Shown here piece by piece: positions 1 through 8,858 of a DNA stretch of 55,256 nucleotides. Below the pieces are notes generated by a model, which made no database searches, had not been told where the DNA came from, and saw only the letters and a program-made list of their open reading frames with translations. The position numbers were made by a program, and so were the translations under genes. Position 1 is the first letter of the stretch; every line of letters begins with the position of its first letter. This DNA is from JAVXGM01 sp036657395 (GTDB lineage Bacteria; Bacillota; Clostridia; Peptostreptococcales; Anaerovoracaceae). The DNA lies in NCBI GenBank assembly GCA_036657395.1, contig JAVXGM010000011.1:1-55256 (forward strand), in the 5' to 3' direction.

Positions 1-1015
<1,015 letters not shown>

Positions 1016-1061
1016 AATGGTTTCAAGTGTATATACATATATATATGACATTATTCAGTTT

Positions 1062-1082
1062 TGAAGGTACTTAAAACCTTCA
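1062..1082 (+). other. 23S-5S spacer hairpin
   Basis: A 7-bp perfect inverted repeat, TGAAGGT and ACCTTCA with a 7-nt loop, sits in the 23S-5S spacer. It probably takes part in rRNA precursor processing; that role is inferred from its location only. Confidence 0.4.
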
Positions 1083-1089
1083 TAAAAAT

Positions 1090-1204
1090 CCGGTGACTAT
1101 AGCAAGGAGGCTACACCTGTTCCCATCCCGAACACAGAAGTTAAGCTCCTTAGCGCTGATGATACTTGGTGGGTGACTGCCTGGGAAAGTAGGTCGTTGC
1201 CGGT
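1090..1204 (+). rRNA. rrf: 5S ribosomal RNA
   Basis: The segment has the 5S hallmark CACCTGTTCCCATCCCGAAC at 1115-1134 and complementary ends (CCGGTGAC at the start, GTTGCCGG at the end). It follows 23S by about 75 nt, as in a standard 16S-23S-5S operon. A short T run follows it. The ends are estimated to within a few bases. Confidence 0.95.
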
Positions 1205-1213
1205 TTTTTATAC

Positions 1214-1288
1214 GGCCCTATGGTCAAGCGGTCAAGACACCGCCCTTTCACGGCGGTAACCCGAGTTCGATTCTCGGTAGGGTCACCA
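1214..1288 (+). tRNA. tRNA-Glu (anticodon TTC)
   Basis: A full cloverleaf can be drawn. The acceptor stem is GGCCCTA paired with TAGGGTC, the anticodon loop CTTTCAC carries TTC, the T-arm is GAGTTCGATTCTC and CCA is encoded. It lies 10 nt after the 5S gene, so it is likely processed from the rRNA transcript. Confidence 0.96.
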
Positions 1289-1296
1289 AATTATTT

Positions 1297-1379
1297 GCGC
1301 CTGTGGTGGAATTGGCAGACACGCTAGATTTAGGATCTAGTGGGCGACCGTGGGGGTTCAAGTCCCTCCAGGCGCACCA
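1297..1379 (+). tRNA. tRNA-Leu (anticodon TAG)
   Basis: A class II tRNA with a long variable arm. The acceptor stem is GCGCCTG paired with CAGGCGC, the anticodon stem is CTAGA/TCTAG with TAG in the loop, the T-arm is GGGGGTTCAAGTCCCTC and CCA is encoded. It is the last gene of the rRNA-tRNA unit. The accessory island begins directly downstream, but no duplicated tRNA 3' end (att site) was found. Confidence 0.96.
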
Positions 1380-1386
1380 TTGACTG

Positions 1387-1440
1387 ATAATCCGAACTTT
1401 TTCACCGTTGGTGTTGGGTTCGGATTATTGTTTTATTTGA
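1387..1440 (+). terminator. Terminator of the rRNA-tRNA operon
   Basis: An 11-bp perfect inverted repeat (ATAATCCGAAC at 1387-1397, GTTCGGATTAT at 1418-1428) is followed by TGTTTTATTT. It fits an intrinsic terminator. Confidence 0.8.
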
Positions 1441-1809
1441 GGGATTTATAGCGATTTTCAAGAACAAGGGTGGCAGTTCACGGGATTTGAACTGCCGCTT
1501 TTATGTTGAGCTGAATGGTCGTACACGATTTCATAGGCCCTCTTTTCTGACCAAATCGGGCGAATGTTATTTTGCATTATCTGCTACCATTGGATTTCGT
1601 TGCAGACTTTGCCTGCAAGCGGTTTTGCGGGGAAGGTGACATTCCCTTATTCCTGGGTTCACTTAAAACTCCCCAAGTTTTTGTTTGCGTGTGGTTGCTA
1701 CGCTCCCAAAAGCGAATCATCATCGTTTGCTGCTCCTCTCAAAGAAAAAATAAAAAACCTACAAATTCGATGCGGAAGGCGTCGATTCTGTAAGGCTTTG
1801 CATCTATCG
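1441..1809. other. Non-coding or decayed stretch
   Basis: No convincing gene is seen. An open plus-strand frame exists at 1564-1848, but its translation is rich in Cys, Phe and Trp, has no recognisable domain and has no ribosome-binding site. A short imperfect dyad (GGCAGTTCA...TGAACTGCC) lies near 1470-1494. The region is probably left-over mobile DNA between the tRNA array and the TetR/MFS pair. Confidence 0.4.
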
Positions 1810-1977
1810 TTAAACTTCTTTTGGTACGGCCTTTTCTATCTCAACTAAATCGTAGCGCTCACGAAATGATTTGTCAATGCCATTCGAATGAATAGCAGAC
1901 AATGCAGATTGTCTTTTGCCTCTATAAATTAAATCCGCTTGACGACATAATCGAGAAATGATATCATAGATACCAAC
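1810..1977 (-). pseudogene. C-terminal remnant of an unidentified protein
   Basis: On the minus strand a frame of about 55 codons has protein-like composition (for example SRLCRQADLIYRG and DKSFRERYDLVEIEKA) and ends at a stop at 1812-1810. It has no start and is overlapped by the promoter of the adjacent TetR gene. The family is not recognised. It looks like the tail of a gene truncated when the TetR/MFS segment arrived, but this rests on composition alone. Confidence 0.3.
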
Positions 1978-1982
1978 AGTAT
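1939..1982 (+). promoter_or_regulatory. Promoter and operator of the TetR gene
   Basis: TTGACG (1939-1944) and TATCAT (1962-1967) with a 17-nt spacer form a good sigma-70-type promoter. An inverted repeat ATAC-N5-GTAT (1970-1982) lies at the expected transcription start. It resembles the stronger ATACCG-N5-CGGTAT repeat before the downstream exporter, which suggests autoregulation. Confidence 0.6.
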
Positions 1983-2006
1983 GTATGCGAGGGAGGTGAA
2001 CGCTGT

Positions 2007-2666
2007 ATGTCCAGAAACAAATATCCTGAAGAAACTGTAAAGCTGATTTTAGAAGAAGCGCTTAAGCTTTTTATTGAAAAAGGCTATGAGAGCACATCAA
2101 TTCAAGATATTATCAATCACTTAGGTGGACTCTCTAAAGGTGCTATTTATCATCATTTTAAGTCTAAAGAGGATATTTTCGAAGCAGTTTGTCGCAAGAT
2201 TGGAGAGGAAAATATTGTTTATTACGATAAGATGCGTGATGACAAAACGAAAAATGGCTATGAAAAGTTAAAAGAAATGATTCGGTCAGCCTATACAAAT
2301 CCAAACAATGATGCTGTGATTGCCATGCAGGATAAAATTACATCCGACCCCAAATTTTTAATGAATCAAATCCATGAGAGCTATGATCTGGTCGCACCTC
2401 GATATATTGAGCCCATTATTCGAGAGGGAATAGCAGACGGCTCGATTAAAACTGACTACCCAAAAGAGCTTGCAGGTGTACTCATTACACTGCTAAATAT
2501 TTGGATTAACCCAATGATTGAGCAAACGACAACATTCCAAATGCAACAGAAGCTTAACTTTTTTAAGGTGCTTTTGGGCGGCATTGGAATTGACCTGTTG
2601 GATGACGAAATTACGGAACAATATATGAAGTACTGTGAACACTACAATCAATTTAAGCAAAAATAA
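2007..2666 (+). CDS. TetR/AcrR-family transcriptional regulator
   Basis: A 219-residue protein with an N-terminal TetR helix-turn-helix: residues 31-51 contain SIQDIINHLGGLSKGAIYHHF, followed by KEDIF. The rest is a helical ligand-binding and dimer domain of normal family length. The start is ATG 2007, preceded by GGGAGGTG. It lies 69 bp upstream of an MFS exporter on the same strand, and matching inverted repeats precede both genes. The likely role is a drug- or metabolite-sensing repressor of itself and the exporter. The ligand cannot be told from sequence. Confidence 0.9.
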   Translation: MSRNKYPEETVKLILEEALKLFIEKGYESTSIQDIINHLGGLSKGAIYHHFKSKEDIFEAVCRKIGEENIVYYDKMRDDKTKNGYEKLKEMIRSAYTNPNNDAVIAMQDKITSDPKFLMNQIHESYDLVAPRYIEPIIREGIADGSIKTDYPKELAGVLITLLNIWINPMIEQTTTFQMQQKLNFFKVLLGGIGIDLLDDEITEQYMKYCEHYNQFKQK

Positions 2667-2675
2667 CTGCTCGTA

Positions 2676-2689
2676 AATGGGCAGATTAT
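2676..2689. repeat. Left copy of a 14-bp inverted repeat flanking the MFS gene
   Basis: AATGGGCAGATTAT occurs here. Its exact reverse complement is at 3962-3975, immediately after the MFS stop codon. The repeat brackets the exporter gene and its operator. No transposase lies between the copies. Confidence 0.7.
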
Positions 2690-2703
2690 TTTTAGCAGAA
2701 TAC

Positions 2704-2720
2704 ATACCGACGACCGGTAT
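2704..2720. promoter_or_regulatory. TetR-type operator before the exporter
   Basis: A perfect inverted repeat, ATACCG-ACGAC-CGGTAT, lies 16 bp before the exporter start codon. Half-sites partly match the repeat upstream of the TetR gene at 1970-1982. It is the best candidate for the regulator's binding site. Confidence 0.6.
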
Positions 2721-2735
2721 TATATGGGGAGAATT

Positions 2736-3965
2736 ATGAAAACAAAATATGGAAAAGATTTTATGCTTATCGTAATTGGGCAAATCATCTCGCTATTTGG
2801 AAATGGAATTTTACGCTTTGCACTTCCTCTTTATCTTTTGCGAGTGACAAATTCCCCGGTGCTGTTTGGGTTTGTGAGTGCTTGCTCATTTTTGCCAATG
2901 ATATTCTTATCATTTTTTGGTGGAATTTTAGCAGACAGAGTAAACAAGCAAAATATTATGGTTGCACTGGATTTTTTGACAGCAGGTATTATCTTTGTAC
3001 TTTTTCTATCCATCGGAGAAGTTCCGTTAGTCCCCCTCATGACAGTAGTATTAATGCTACTTTATGGAATTAGCGGAACCTATCAGCCTACTGTACAGGC
3101 AAGTATCCCTGTTTTGGTTGCAAGTGAAAACATATTGTCAGCAAGTGCCATTGTGAATCAAGTAGGGTCTCTGGCGGGACTTTTAGGTCCCATTATTGGA
3201 GGAATGCTTTATGGTGCTTTTGGTCTTCCTCCCATCTTAATCATCAGTATCCTGTGCTTTGTTGGATCTGCAACAATGGAACTTTTTATTCAAATCCCCT
3301 TTCAAAAGAGAGACAATAGCACTGGTGTGCTGGCTATTATTAAGAATGATTTTCGAGACAGTATAAATTATATGAGAAAAGATAAACCGCTCCTAATTAA
3401 AATCATTGCATTAATTGCTATGTTTAATCTTGTACTAACCGCAATGTTGATTGTAGGCACACCCATTCTAATAGTTGAAACGCTTCATGTGAGTGATGAG
3501 TTATTAGGGTTTTCACAAGGGATATTGGCATTGGGTGGGCTTTGTGGCGGAATACTTACAGCTATATTCAGTAGAAAGCTAAGGCTTTCCAATTCACATG
3601 TTTTATTATTCCTATGTAGCCTTTCTGTTGGAGTCATGGCTGTTCCGTTGCTTTTAGGGATGACAGATATGACAAGCTATGTAGTAATAACCGCTGCATG
3701 CTTTGCCATCATGGCACTGGCAACCATGTTTAGTATACAGATGATTGCAACTGTACAAACAGAAACGCCCCCTGAATTAGTGGGAAAGGTAATTGCTTTA
3801 ATGATGTCCATTTCAATGTGTGCCCAGCCCATTGGTCAAGCAATGTATGGAGTGGTATTTGATGCGTTTCAAAACGAAACCGGTTTGATTTTGCTATGTG
3901 TCGCAATATTATCCGTTTTGATTTCACTTGTCTCAAAGAAGATTTTTAAAGGCATGATTAGATAA
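2736..3965 (+). CDS. MFS transporter, multidrug/macrolide efflux type
   Basis: A 409-residue major facilitator protein with about 12 predicted hydrophobic segments. The N-terminal signature region FGGILADRVNKQ (loop 2-3) fits the MefA/MFS_3-like efflux group. ATG 2736 is preferred over ATG 2724 because GGGGAG lies just upstream of 2736. It is probably regulated by the adjacent TetR protein. The substrate is unknown. The gene sits in a decayed island with a recombinase relic, which suggests horizontal acquisition. Confidence 0.88.
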   Translation: MKTKYGKDFMLIVIGQIISLFGNGILRFALPLYLLRVTNSPVLFGFVSACSFLPMIFLSFFGGILADRVNKQNIMVALDFLTAGIIFVLFLSIGEVPLVPLMTVVLMLLYGISGTYQPTVQASIPVLVASENILSASAIVNQVGSLAGLLGPIIGGMLYGAFGLPPILIISILCFVGSATMELFIQIPFQKRDNSTGVLAIIKNDFRDSINYMRKDKPLLIKIIALIAMFNLVLTAMLIVGTPILIVETLHVSDELLGFSQGILALGGLCGGILTAIFSRKLRLSNSHVLLFLCSLSVGVMAVPLLLGMTDMTSYVVITAACFAIMALATMFSIQMIATVQTETPPELVGKVIALMMSISMCAQPIGQAMYGVVFDAFQNETGLILLCVAILSVLISLVSKKIFKGMIR

Positions 3966-3975
3966 TCTGCCCATT
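3962..3975. repeat. Right copy of the 14-bp inverted repeat
   Basis: ATAATCTGCCCATT is the exact reverse complement of 2676-2689. It overlaps the last bases of the MFS gene. Confidence 0.7.
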
Positions 3976-4031
3976 GGCTATTCCATTGACAGTAAACAAC
4001 ATTTTTAGATTGACTCATTTCTGCGCCTGCG

Positions 4032-4268
4032 GTTCTCAACGTGTTTTATGCATATAACGAGGGGGCAACGATGTAGGAACTGGTGAATATCCTGAATGAA
4101 CAGGGCGTGCGCACCTTTCGGGATACCAAAATCACGCTGAATATCATGTCTGCTCTCCTGAAAAACAGATGATATATCGGGGAATATCGCTATTGCAAAT
4201 GCTTTCACACCAGAGAGCCGCACACCTGCGACAAGAAGAACGTGAAAAAAGAGTAGATTGAATTGACT
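4032..4268 (+). pseudogene. Serine recombinase remnant (Recombinase domain)
   Basis: One frame reads NVFYAYNEGATM*ELVNILNEQGVRT and continues TKITLNIMSALLKNR*YIGEYRY, then CDKKNVKKE*IE. This matches the Recombinase domain of large serine recombinases (typical forms NEGATMKEI, LLKNRKYIGEY) joined by an internal deletion to the later zinc-ribbon region (CDKKNVKKEWIE). At least three in-frame stops are present, so it is dead. It marks past integration of a mobile element here. Homology is from recognised motifs; no search was run. Confidence 0.75.
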
Positions 4269-4589
4269 GAGGTCTAGGGTTTGGATTTATCATGCAATAC
4301 TGCACCAAGTAAAAACCGGTTTATTGAAATATAAATTAAGGGAAGGATGTCACCTTATGAGGGGTATAACTTTTGGATTAATAAAGCAGTTTTGATTTCT
4401 TCACGGTAACGCATCTGATGAGGAAAAGATAATATTGGAAATTTTTAATGTGGTGAATATAACAGTATACGCAATGTCTTCACTTCACGCATAAGCGCTA
4501 TTTGACGCTGAAAGGTCGTTGCTGCTGCATTTCTAAGGTGATAAATCTATGTATAACAGTTGACGTAAGGCCACCTGTAAGTATTTTGT
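4269..4589. other. Non-coding, probably decayed
   Basis: No gene or RNA was recognised in this AT-rich stretch between the recombinase relic and the thioredoxin-like pseudogene. It may hold further eroded mobile-element DNA. Confidence 0.4.
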
Positions 4590-4885
4590 CTATAAGGTAT
4601 TTGCTCCAGACTTTTCTATAAGTTTTTTTACATCATCTACATTTAAGAGTTTACCGTAGGAAACCACCTTGTTGTTAATTACAAGAGCAGGAGTTTGCAG
4701 GGCTCCGTATTTTGCAATTTCTAGGGCGTCACCAATATTTACAACTTGGTCAATAAGTCCAAGTTGTAAAACGGCTTTTTTTGTGTTGTTAAAGGTGTCA
4801 GAGCTTTTTTGGCAGCAAGCTCCGAAAACAATAAATCCTGGATTTTCTATGTTGGCTAGTTCTTATTCCAATTAAATAGTTTCAT
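4590..4885 (-). pseudogene. Frameshifted thioredoxin-like redox protein
   Basis: The minus-strand start ATG (4885-4883) follows a good AAAGGAG site and opens MKLFNWNKN, then hits a stop. After a one-base frameshift the reading continues as ELANIENPGFIVFGACCQKS, then through LQTPALVINNKVVSYGKLL to a stop at 4592-4590. This is the small thioredoxin fold usually found beside ArsP-type permeases, with a CC pair in place of CxxC and the conserved TPALVINN. It lies 33 bp after the permease gene in the same orientation. It is either a real pseudogene or a sequencing error near 4858-4864. Confidence 0.65.
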
Positions 4886-4917
4886 AGTTGTAATCTCCTT
4901 TACTCTTTGTTATTTAG

Positions 4918-5817
4918 TTATATAAATAGGAATGCAAAAGCATTAAGAAAGTATCCGATTAGAATAATGCATATGGATACGATGGCAATAAATACAGCTA
5001 GGAGCTTTGGCCTTACTGCATTACGCAGCATAATTATGGAAGGCAGTGAAAGTGCAGTAACCGCCATCATAAATGAAAGAATTGTTCCAAGGCCAGCATC
5101 TTTTGCAAACAGGCTTTCGGCCACAGGAATAGCTCCGAAAATGTCCGCATACATGGGAATACCTACAAAGGTGGAAAGTACAACAGAGAAAGGATTGTTG
5201 CTGCCAAGGACAGATTCAATCCATGACTGAGGTATCACATTATGAATGATTGTACCAAGACCTACACCAATAAAAATGTATGGGGCAACTTTTTTGACGG
5301 TTTCCAAGACATGTTCTCTGGCAAATGCGAGGCGATCTCGTTTTGTCAGATTAGGATCTTCAACATCAATATTGCCAACTGTTTTAACAAAATCCTCAAC
5401 GTATTTTTCTATGCCGAATTTTTCAATTAGCGTACCGCTTACAACTGCTAAAATCAAGCCGATTACCACATAGGCAATGGCGATTTTGCCGCTGAATATA
5501 CTCATAAGTAATACCAATGAACCAAGATCTACCATAGGGGAAGAAATTAGGAAAGAGAAGGTGATTACCACTGGCAATCCCGCACTACTAAAACCAATAA
5601 ACAGGGGAATGGATGAGCAGGAGCAAAAGGGAGTTACCGTGCCAAGGAGGGCCGCAAAAATGTTTGCAGTTACACCATGAAATCTTCCAAGAATTTTCTT
5701 CGTTCTCTCTGGGGAAAAAAAGCTTTGAATATAGGAAATAAGGAAGATTAGGAAGGCTAGAAGAACAAAGATTTTAATGGTATCATAAATAAAAAACTGC
5801 AAACTGCTTCCAAACAT
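4918..5817 (-). CDS. ArsP-type permease (SO_0444/DUF318 family)
   Basis: A 299-residue membrane protein with about eight hydrophobic segments in two halves. It carries the family hallmark TPFCSCSS at residues 62-69, with Cys65 and Cys67, and the second-half FVGIPMYADIFG motif. Members export methylated arsenicals or are tied to metal handling. It is followed by the thioredoxin-like pseudogene and preceded by an ArsR-type regulator, forming a metal/metalloid-responsive operon read right to left. The substrate cannot be fixed from sequence. Confidence 0.88.
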   Translation of the reverse strand: MFGSSLQFFIYDTIKIFVLLAFLIFLISYIQSFFSPERTKKILGRFHGVTANIFAALLGTVTPFCSCSSIPLFIGFSSAGLPVVITFSFLISSPMVDLGSLVLLMSIFSGKIAIAYVVIGLILAVVSGTLIEKFGIEKYVEDFVKTVGNIDVEDPNLTKRDRLAFAREHVLETVKKVAPYIFIGVGLGTIIHNVIPQSWIESVLGSNNPFSVVLSTFVGIPMYADIFGAIPVAESLFAKDAGLGTILSFMMAVTALSLPSIIMLRNAVRPKLLAVFIAIVSICIILIGYFLNAFAFLFI

Positions 5818-5840
5818 TCCACTAAAGAAATGCCGCCGTT

Positions 5841-6125
5841 CTAAATTTTAGGAGTTGTTAATAAGACTAAAAGCTCTTTAGCATATTTAGTGCCTTCTTG
5901 GCTTAAATGATAGTGTGTCCATTTCCCTTCTTGCCTACTAGCCACAATTCCAGATTCACAGAGTATTTTCATATGGTATGAAAGTGCCGACTGCTTAACG
6001 TTGATGTCATCAATTAAAACGCAGGCGCATTTTTCACCGCTGCGGAGTTGTTTTAGTATTGCTAGTGGTGTTTCATCGCAGAATGCTTTAAAAACACAAG
6101 CATTTTCTTTATGTGTATTATTCAT
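5841..6125 (-). CDS. ArsR-family metal(loid)-sensing repressor
   Basis: A 94-residue winged-helix protein. The segment EKCACVLIDD (residues 31-40) is the metal-binding-box equivalent of ELCVCDL, with Cys33 and Cys35. It is followed by the recognition helix region VKQSALSYHMKIL and the wing SRQEGKWTHY. Extra cysteines lie at 10 and 16. The start is ATG 6125, preceded by GAGGTGATAAT. It is the first gene of the permease operon, so it probably represses that operon and releases DNA on binding a thiophilic metal or arsenical. Confidence 0.9.
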   Translation of the reverse strand: MNNTHKENACVFKAFCDETPLAILKQLRSGEKCACVLIDDINVKQSALSYHMKILCESGIVASRQEGKWTHYHLSQEGTKYAKELLVLLTTPKI

Positions 6126-6145
6126 ATTATCACCTCACATCAAAA

Positions 6146-6174
6146 TAAATCGGTACGTTCAGTATATGTGTCAA
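6146..6174 (-). promoter_or_regulatory. Putative promoter of the arsR-permease operon
   Basis: On the minus strand TTGACA (6174-6169) is followed after 17 nt by GATTTA (6151-6146), about 20 bp before the arsR start. The -35 box is perfect and the -10 box is weak. Confidence 0.45.
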
Positions 6175-6271
6175 ATCGAAAAAAGCCAATATGAACTTAG
6201 TGACAACTGTGCTACTGCGTGTTACTATATAGAAGTAAGTAGTGATACAGAGTATAGGGAGGGTAATTGAT

Positions 6272-6604
6272 ATGGATAATTTAACAGAGATGCTCAAGGG
6301 CGTACTTGAAGGTTGTGTACTTGAAATCATCAGCCGTAAAGAGATTTATGGTTATGAAATTACTAGGCAGCTTAATGTTCTTGGGTTTACGGATATTGTG
6401 GAGGGAACTGTCTATACTATTTTAGTGAGGCTTGAAAAAAACAAGCTTCTTGAAATTGAAAAGAAGCAGTCAGATAAGGGTCCACCACGTAAATTCTATC
6501 GCCTTAATGAAGAGGGACATAAAGCGCTTGCTTTGTTTTGGAACAAATGGGCATTTGTGTCAGAGAAAATAAACAGCCTAAAGGAGAATGAAAACAATGA
6601 CTAA
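6272..6604 (+). CDS. PadR-family transcriptional regulator
   Basis: A 110-residue PadR protein with the winged-helix signature GCVLEIISRKEIYGYEITRQL, then EGTVYTILVRLEKNKLL and GPPRKFYRLNEEG. ATG 6272 is chosen because AGGGAGGG lies 6-9 bases upstream; the longer frame from 6242 lacks a site. It overlaps the DUF1048 gene, a common PadR pairing. It is divergent from arsR. It probably represses its own two-gene operon; the signal is unknown. Confidence 0.9.
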   Translation: MDNLTEMLKGVLEGCVLEIISRKEIYGYEITRQLNVLGFTDIVEGTVYTILVRLEKNKLLEIEKKQSDKGPPRKFYRLNEEGHKALALFWNKWAFVSEKINSLKENENND

Positions 6605-6986
6605 AATGATTAAAAAAAGTATGGATACAGTGAAACAAGGCATTAAGTCACTGAAAAACATTAAAAAAGACAAAAGAGAATATAAGGAGTATTTAAAGAG
6701 GATCAAGGCATTACCCGATGATTACCAATTTGTGTTTGAGAAGATGACAAAGTATATGTGGAGCCGATATGGTGGAGGAAATGGCTATGATATGTTGTCC
6801 TTACAAGGGGACTTACTTGAACTATTTGAAGCAAGTGAAGCTGATGGTAAGGAAGTTTTTCAAGTGACAGGTAAGGATGTATCAGGATTTTGTGACGAAT
6901 TGCTTCGCAATGCAAATACTTATACTGAAAATCAAGAGAAAAACCTTAATAAGATCATTATGGAAAAGTTAGGCAAGAAAATATAG
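6597..6986 (+). CDS. DUF1048 family protein
   Basis: A 129-residue basic, helical protein of the DUF1048 type, with the recognisable ALPDDYQFVFEKMTKYMW segment and a C-terminal D-E-L-L-R-N helix. ATG 6597 lies 10 nt after AAGGAG; ATG 6588 is too close to that site. It overlaps padR by 8 nt, so it is translationally coupled. DUF1048 proteins regularly follow padR genes; their molecular role is not established. Confidence 0.82.
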   Translation: MTKMIKKSMDTVKQGIKSLKNIKKDKREYKEYLKRIKALPDDYQFVFEKMTKYMWSRYGGGNGYDMLSLQGDLLELFEASEADGKEVFQVTGKDVSGFCDELLRNANTYTENQEKNLNKIIMEKLGKKI

Positions 6987-7101
6987 AGGGAGGGGTTTTT
7001 TAATTACGTTGCATATACAACAGATATCCTTGACTTAATATAGTAATATTAGTGTAGAAAGAATGATTTGAAAAGAAAATTAATCATAGGAGGATAAGAT
7101 A

Positions 7102-7707
7102 ATGATAAGAAAAATAATACAGATCGATGAAGAAAAATGTAATGGATGTGGGGCATGTGCAGAGGCTTGTCACGAGAATGCTATCGGAATGGTAGATGGA
7201 AAAGCAAAATTGCTAAGGGATGATTATTGTGATGGTCTAGGAGATTGCTTACCGACGTGTCCTACAGATGCGATTACATTTATAGAACGTGAAGCTGCAG
7301 CCTATGATGATGCAGCAGTAGAAGCTAATAAAGCCGCAAAGTCTAAGCTTAGTCAATGGCCAGTGCAGATAAAGCTTGTACCAATAAATGCACCATATTT
7401 TGAGAATGCAAATCTTCTAATTGCAGCCGATTGTGTAGCTTATGCATATAGTGATTTTCACGGGCAGTTTATTAAAAATAACATTACCCTTATTGGTTGT
7501 CCAAAGCTAGATGAAGGGGATTATAGTGAAAAATTAGCTGCAATTATTAAAGAGAACAACATTAAAAAAGTTACTGTGGTACGGATGGAAGTGCCTTGCT
7601 GCGGAGGAATTGAGAACGCAGTGAAAACAGCCCTGAAGGCAAGTGGCAAAATGATTCCATGGCAGATAGTGACTATTTCAACTGATGGAAAAATACTTGA
7701 CCAATAA
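7102..7707 (+). CDS. 4Fe-4S ferredoxin-type protein with C-terminal CCGG domain
   Basis: A 201-residue protein. Residues 13-23 give Cx2Cx2Cx3C for one 4Fe-4S cluster. A second set (Cys43, Cys49, Cys53, in DGLGDCLPTCP) is the usual variant of this family. The remainder has a Rossmann-like region with a PCCGG motif near residues 173-177. It is preceded by AGGAGG. It likely transfers electrons in the cytoplasm for an unknown partner. It stands 88 bp before the fmdE-like gene, with which it may be co-expressed. Confidence 0.85.
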   Translation: MIRKIIQIDEEKCNGCGACAEACHENAIGMVDGKAKLLRDDYCDGLGDCLPTCPTDAITFIEREAAAYDDAAVEANKAAKSKLSQWPVQIKLVPINAPYFENANLLIAADCVAYAYSDFHGQFIKNNITLIGCPKLDEGDYSEKLAAIIKENNIKKVTVVRMEVPCCGGIENAVKTALKASGKMIPWQIVTISTDGKILDQ

Positions 7708-7794
7708 GGGTGTTAGAGGAGCCGCTGGTTATTGATTTGATGCTGGAACCATGATAAGATACCCATAGCATTTAAGCAGTTAGGAGGGGTTAAG

Positions 7795-8319
7795 TTGGAT
7801 AATAAGTTATGGGAAAAAGCTGTGAACTTTCATGGTCATGAATGTGGAGGTCTAGCATTAGGTGTAAGGGCAGCCATGGAGGTTATGACAAGGTGGAATG
7901 TTCACCCAGCCCAAGATGAAGATATTGTTTGTATAACGGAAAATGACGCTTGCGGTGTAGATGGTGTGCAGGCTCTTTTAGGGTGTACCTTGGGAAAAGG
8001 AAACTTAGTTTATCATGGAACAGGGAAGATGGCATTCAACTTTTATAATCGGAAGACAGGGGAAAGATTCAGGCTTATGGCAAAACCTAAAAAAGAAGGT
8101 TTAAGAGGGGAAGATTACAGGAAATTTGTTTTGGATGGCCCTTTAGAGGAAACCTTTAAGGTTTGTGAGACAAAGATTCCCATGCCGGAAAAGGCAAGGA
8201 GCATGGAAACCATCATTTGCAAGATATGTGGAGAAGGGGCACCAGAAAACAAGATTCGAATACAAGGAGGGAAAACAGTCTGCTTGGATTGTTTGGAAGA
8301 ATATAATAGAGGATGGTAA
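7795..8319 (+). CDS. FmdE-like protein with C-terminal zinc ribbon
   Basis: A 174-residue protein starting at TTG 7795 after GGAGGGG. It carries the FmdE signature FHGHECGGLALGVR (residues 12-25) and ENDACGVDGVQ. A C-terminal CxxC...CxxC zinc ribbon (CKICGEG and CLDCLEE) completes it. The name comes from subunit E of formylmethanofuran dehydrogenase, but this organism is not a methanogen, so a role around molybdenum or tungsten enzymes is only a family-level guess. Confidence 0.85.
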   Translation: MDNKLWEKAVNFHGHECGGLALGVRAAMEVMTRWNVHPAQDEDIVCITENDACGVDGVQALLGCTLGKGNLVYHGTGKMAFNFYNRKTGERFRLMAKPKKEGLRGEDYRKFVLDGPLEETFKVCETKIPMPEKARSMETIICKICGEGAPENKIRIQGGKTVCLDCLEEYNRGW

Positions 8320-8345
8320 AGCCTAGTTAGGTTGGAGGTAAATGG

Positions 8346-8786
8346 ATGATTATTGCAGTAGTAGATGGACAGGGCGGCGGAATTGGCCGAACTATAGTGG
8401 AAAAAATAAAAGGGGCAGCATTATCACATACAACTATACTGGCATTAGGAACTAATTCAGTGGCCACAGGGCAAATGCTTAGAGCTGGCGCAGATGAAGG
8501 GGCTACAGGAGAAAATGCTGTTGTTCATAATATGCAGCATGTAGACATTGTTGTAGGTGTTATTGGAATTCTTAATGCCAATGCGATGATGGGGGAACTA
8601 ACGCCTAAAATGGCTCAGGCAATCGGTGGAAGTCATACATACAAGGTGCTTTTGCCTATTAATCGTTGTCATATACATGTAGTTAGTGTGGAGCAGGTTC
8701 CCTTAGGACAGCATATAGATAATGCCGTCCAGGCGATTAAGGAATATATTCAACAGAGTGAATTTTTGTGTAACGAAAAGAATTGA
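8346..8786 (+). CDS. DUF3842 family protein
   Basis: A 146-residue protein opening MIIAVVDGQGGGIGRTIVEKI, a glycine-rich nucleotide-binding-like loop, followed by ALGTNSVATGQMLRAGADEGATGENAVV. This is the DUF3842 pattern, found mostly in Clostridia. It is 26 bp after the fmdE-like gene and shares a likely transcript. The function is unknown; the Gly-rich start suggests a Rossmann-like fold. Confidence 0.85.
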   Translation: MIIAVVDGQGGGIGRTIVEKIKGAALSHTTILALGTNSVATGQMLRAGADEGATGENAVVHNMQHVDIVVGVIGILNANAMMGELTPKMAQAIGGSHTYKVLLPINRCHIHVVSVEQVPLGQHIDNAVQAIKEYIQQSEFLCNEKN

Positions 8787-8858
8787 ATGTCAAATTAGGA
8801 AGCATGATGTGTGACAATAACTTTGCAATATGCTTTACTTTATACATTGAAACATATG

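Noticed and set aside
1564..1848. 94-codon plus-strand frame downstream of tRNA-Leu
   Set aside because: No ribosome-binding site, no domain, odd composition and overlap with another candidate remnant on the minus strand.
1297..4590. tRNA-Leu as attachment site of the island
   Set aside because: No second copy of the tRNA 3' end was found, and the only recombinase relic is of the serine type, which does not usually target tRNA genes.
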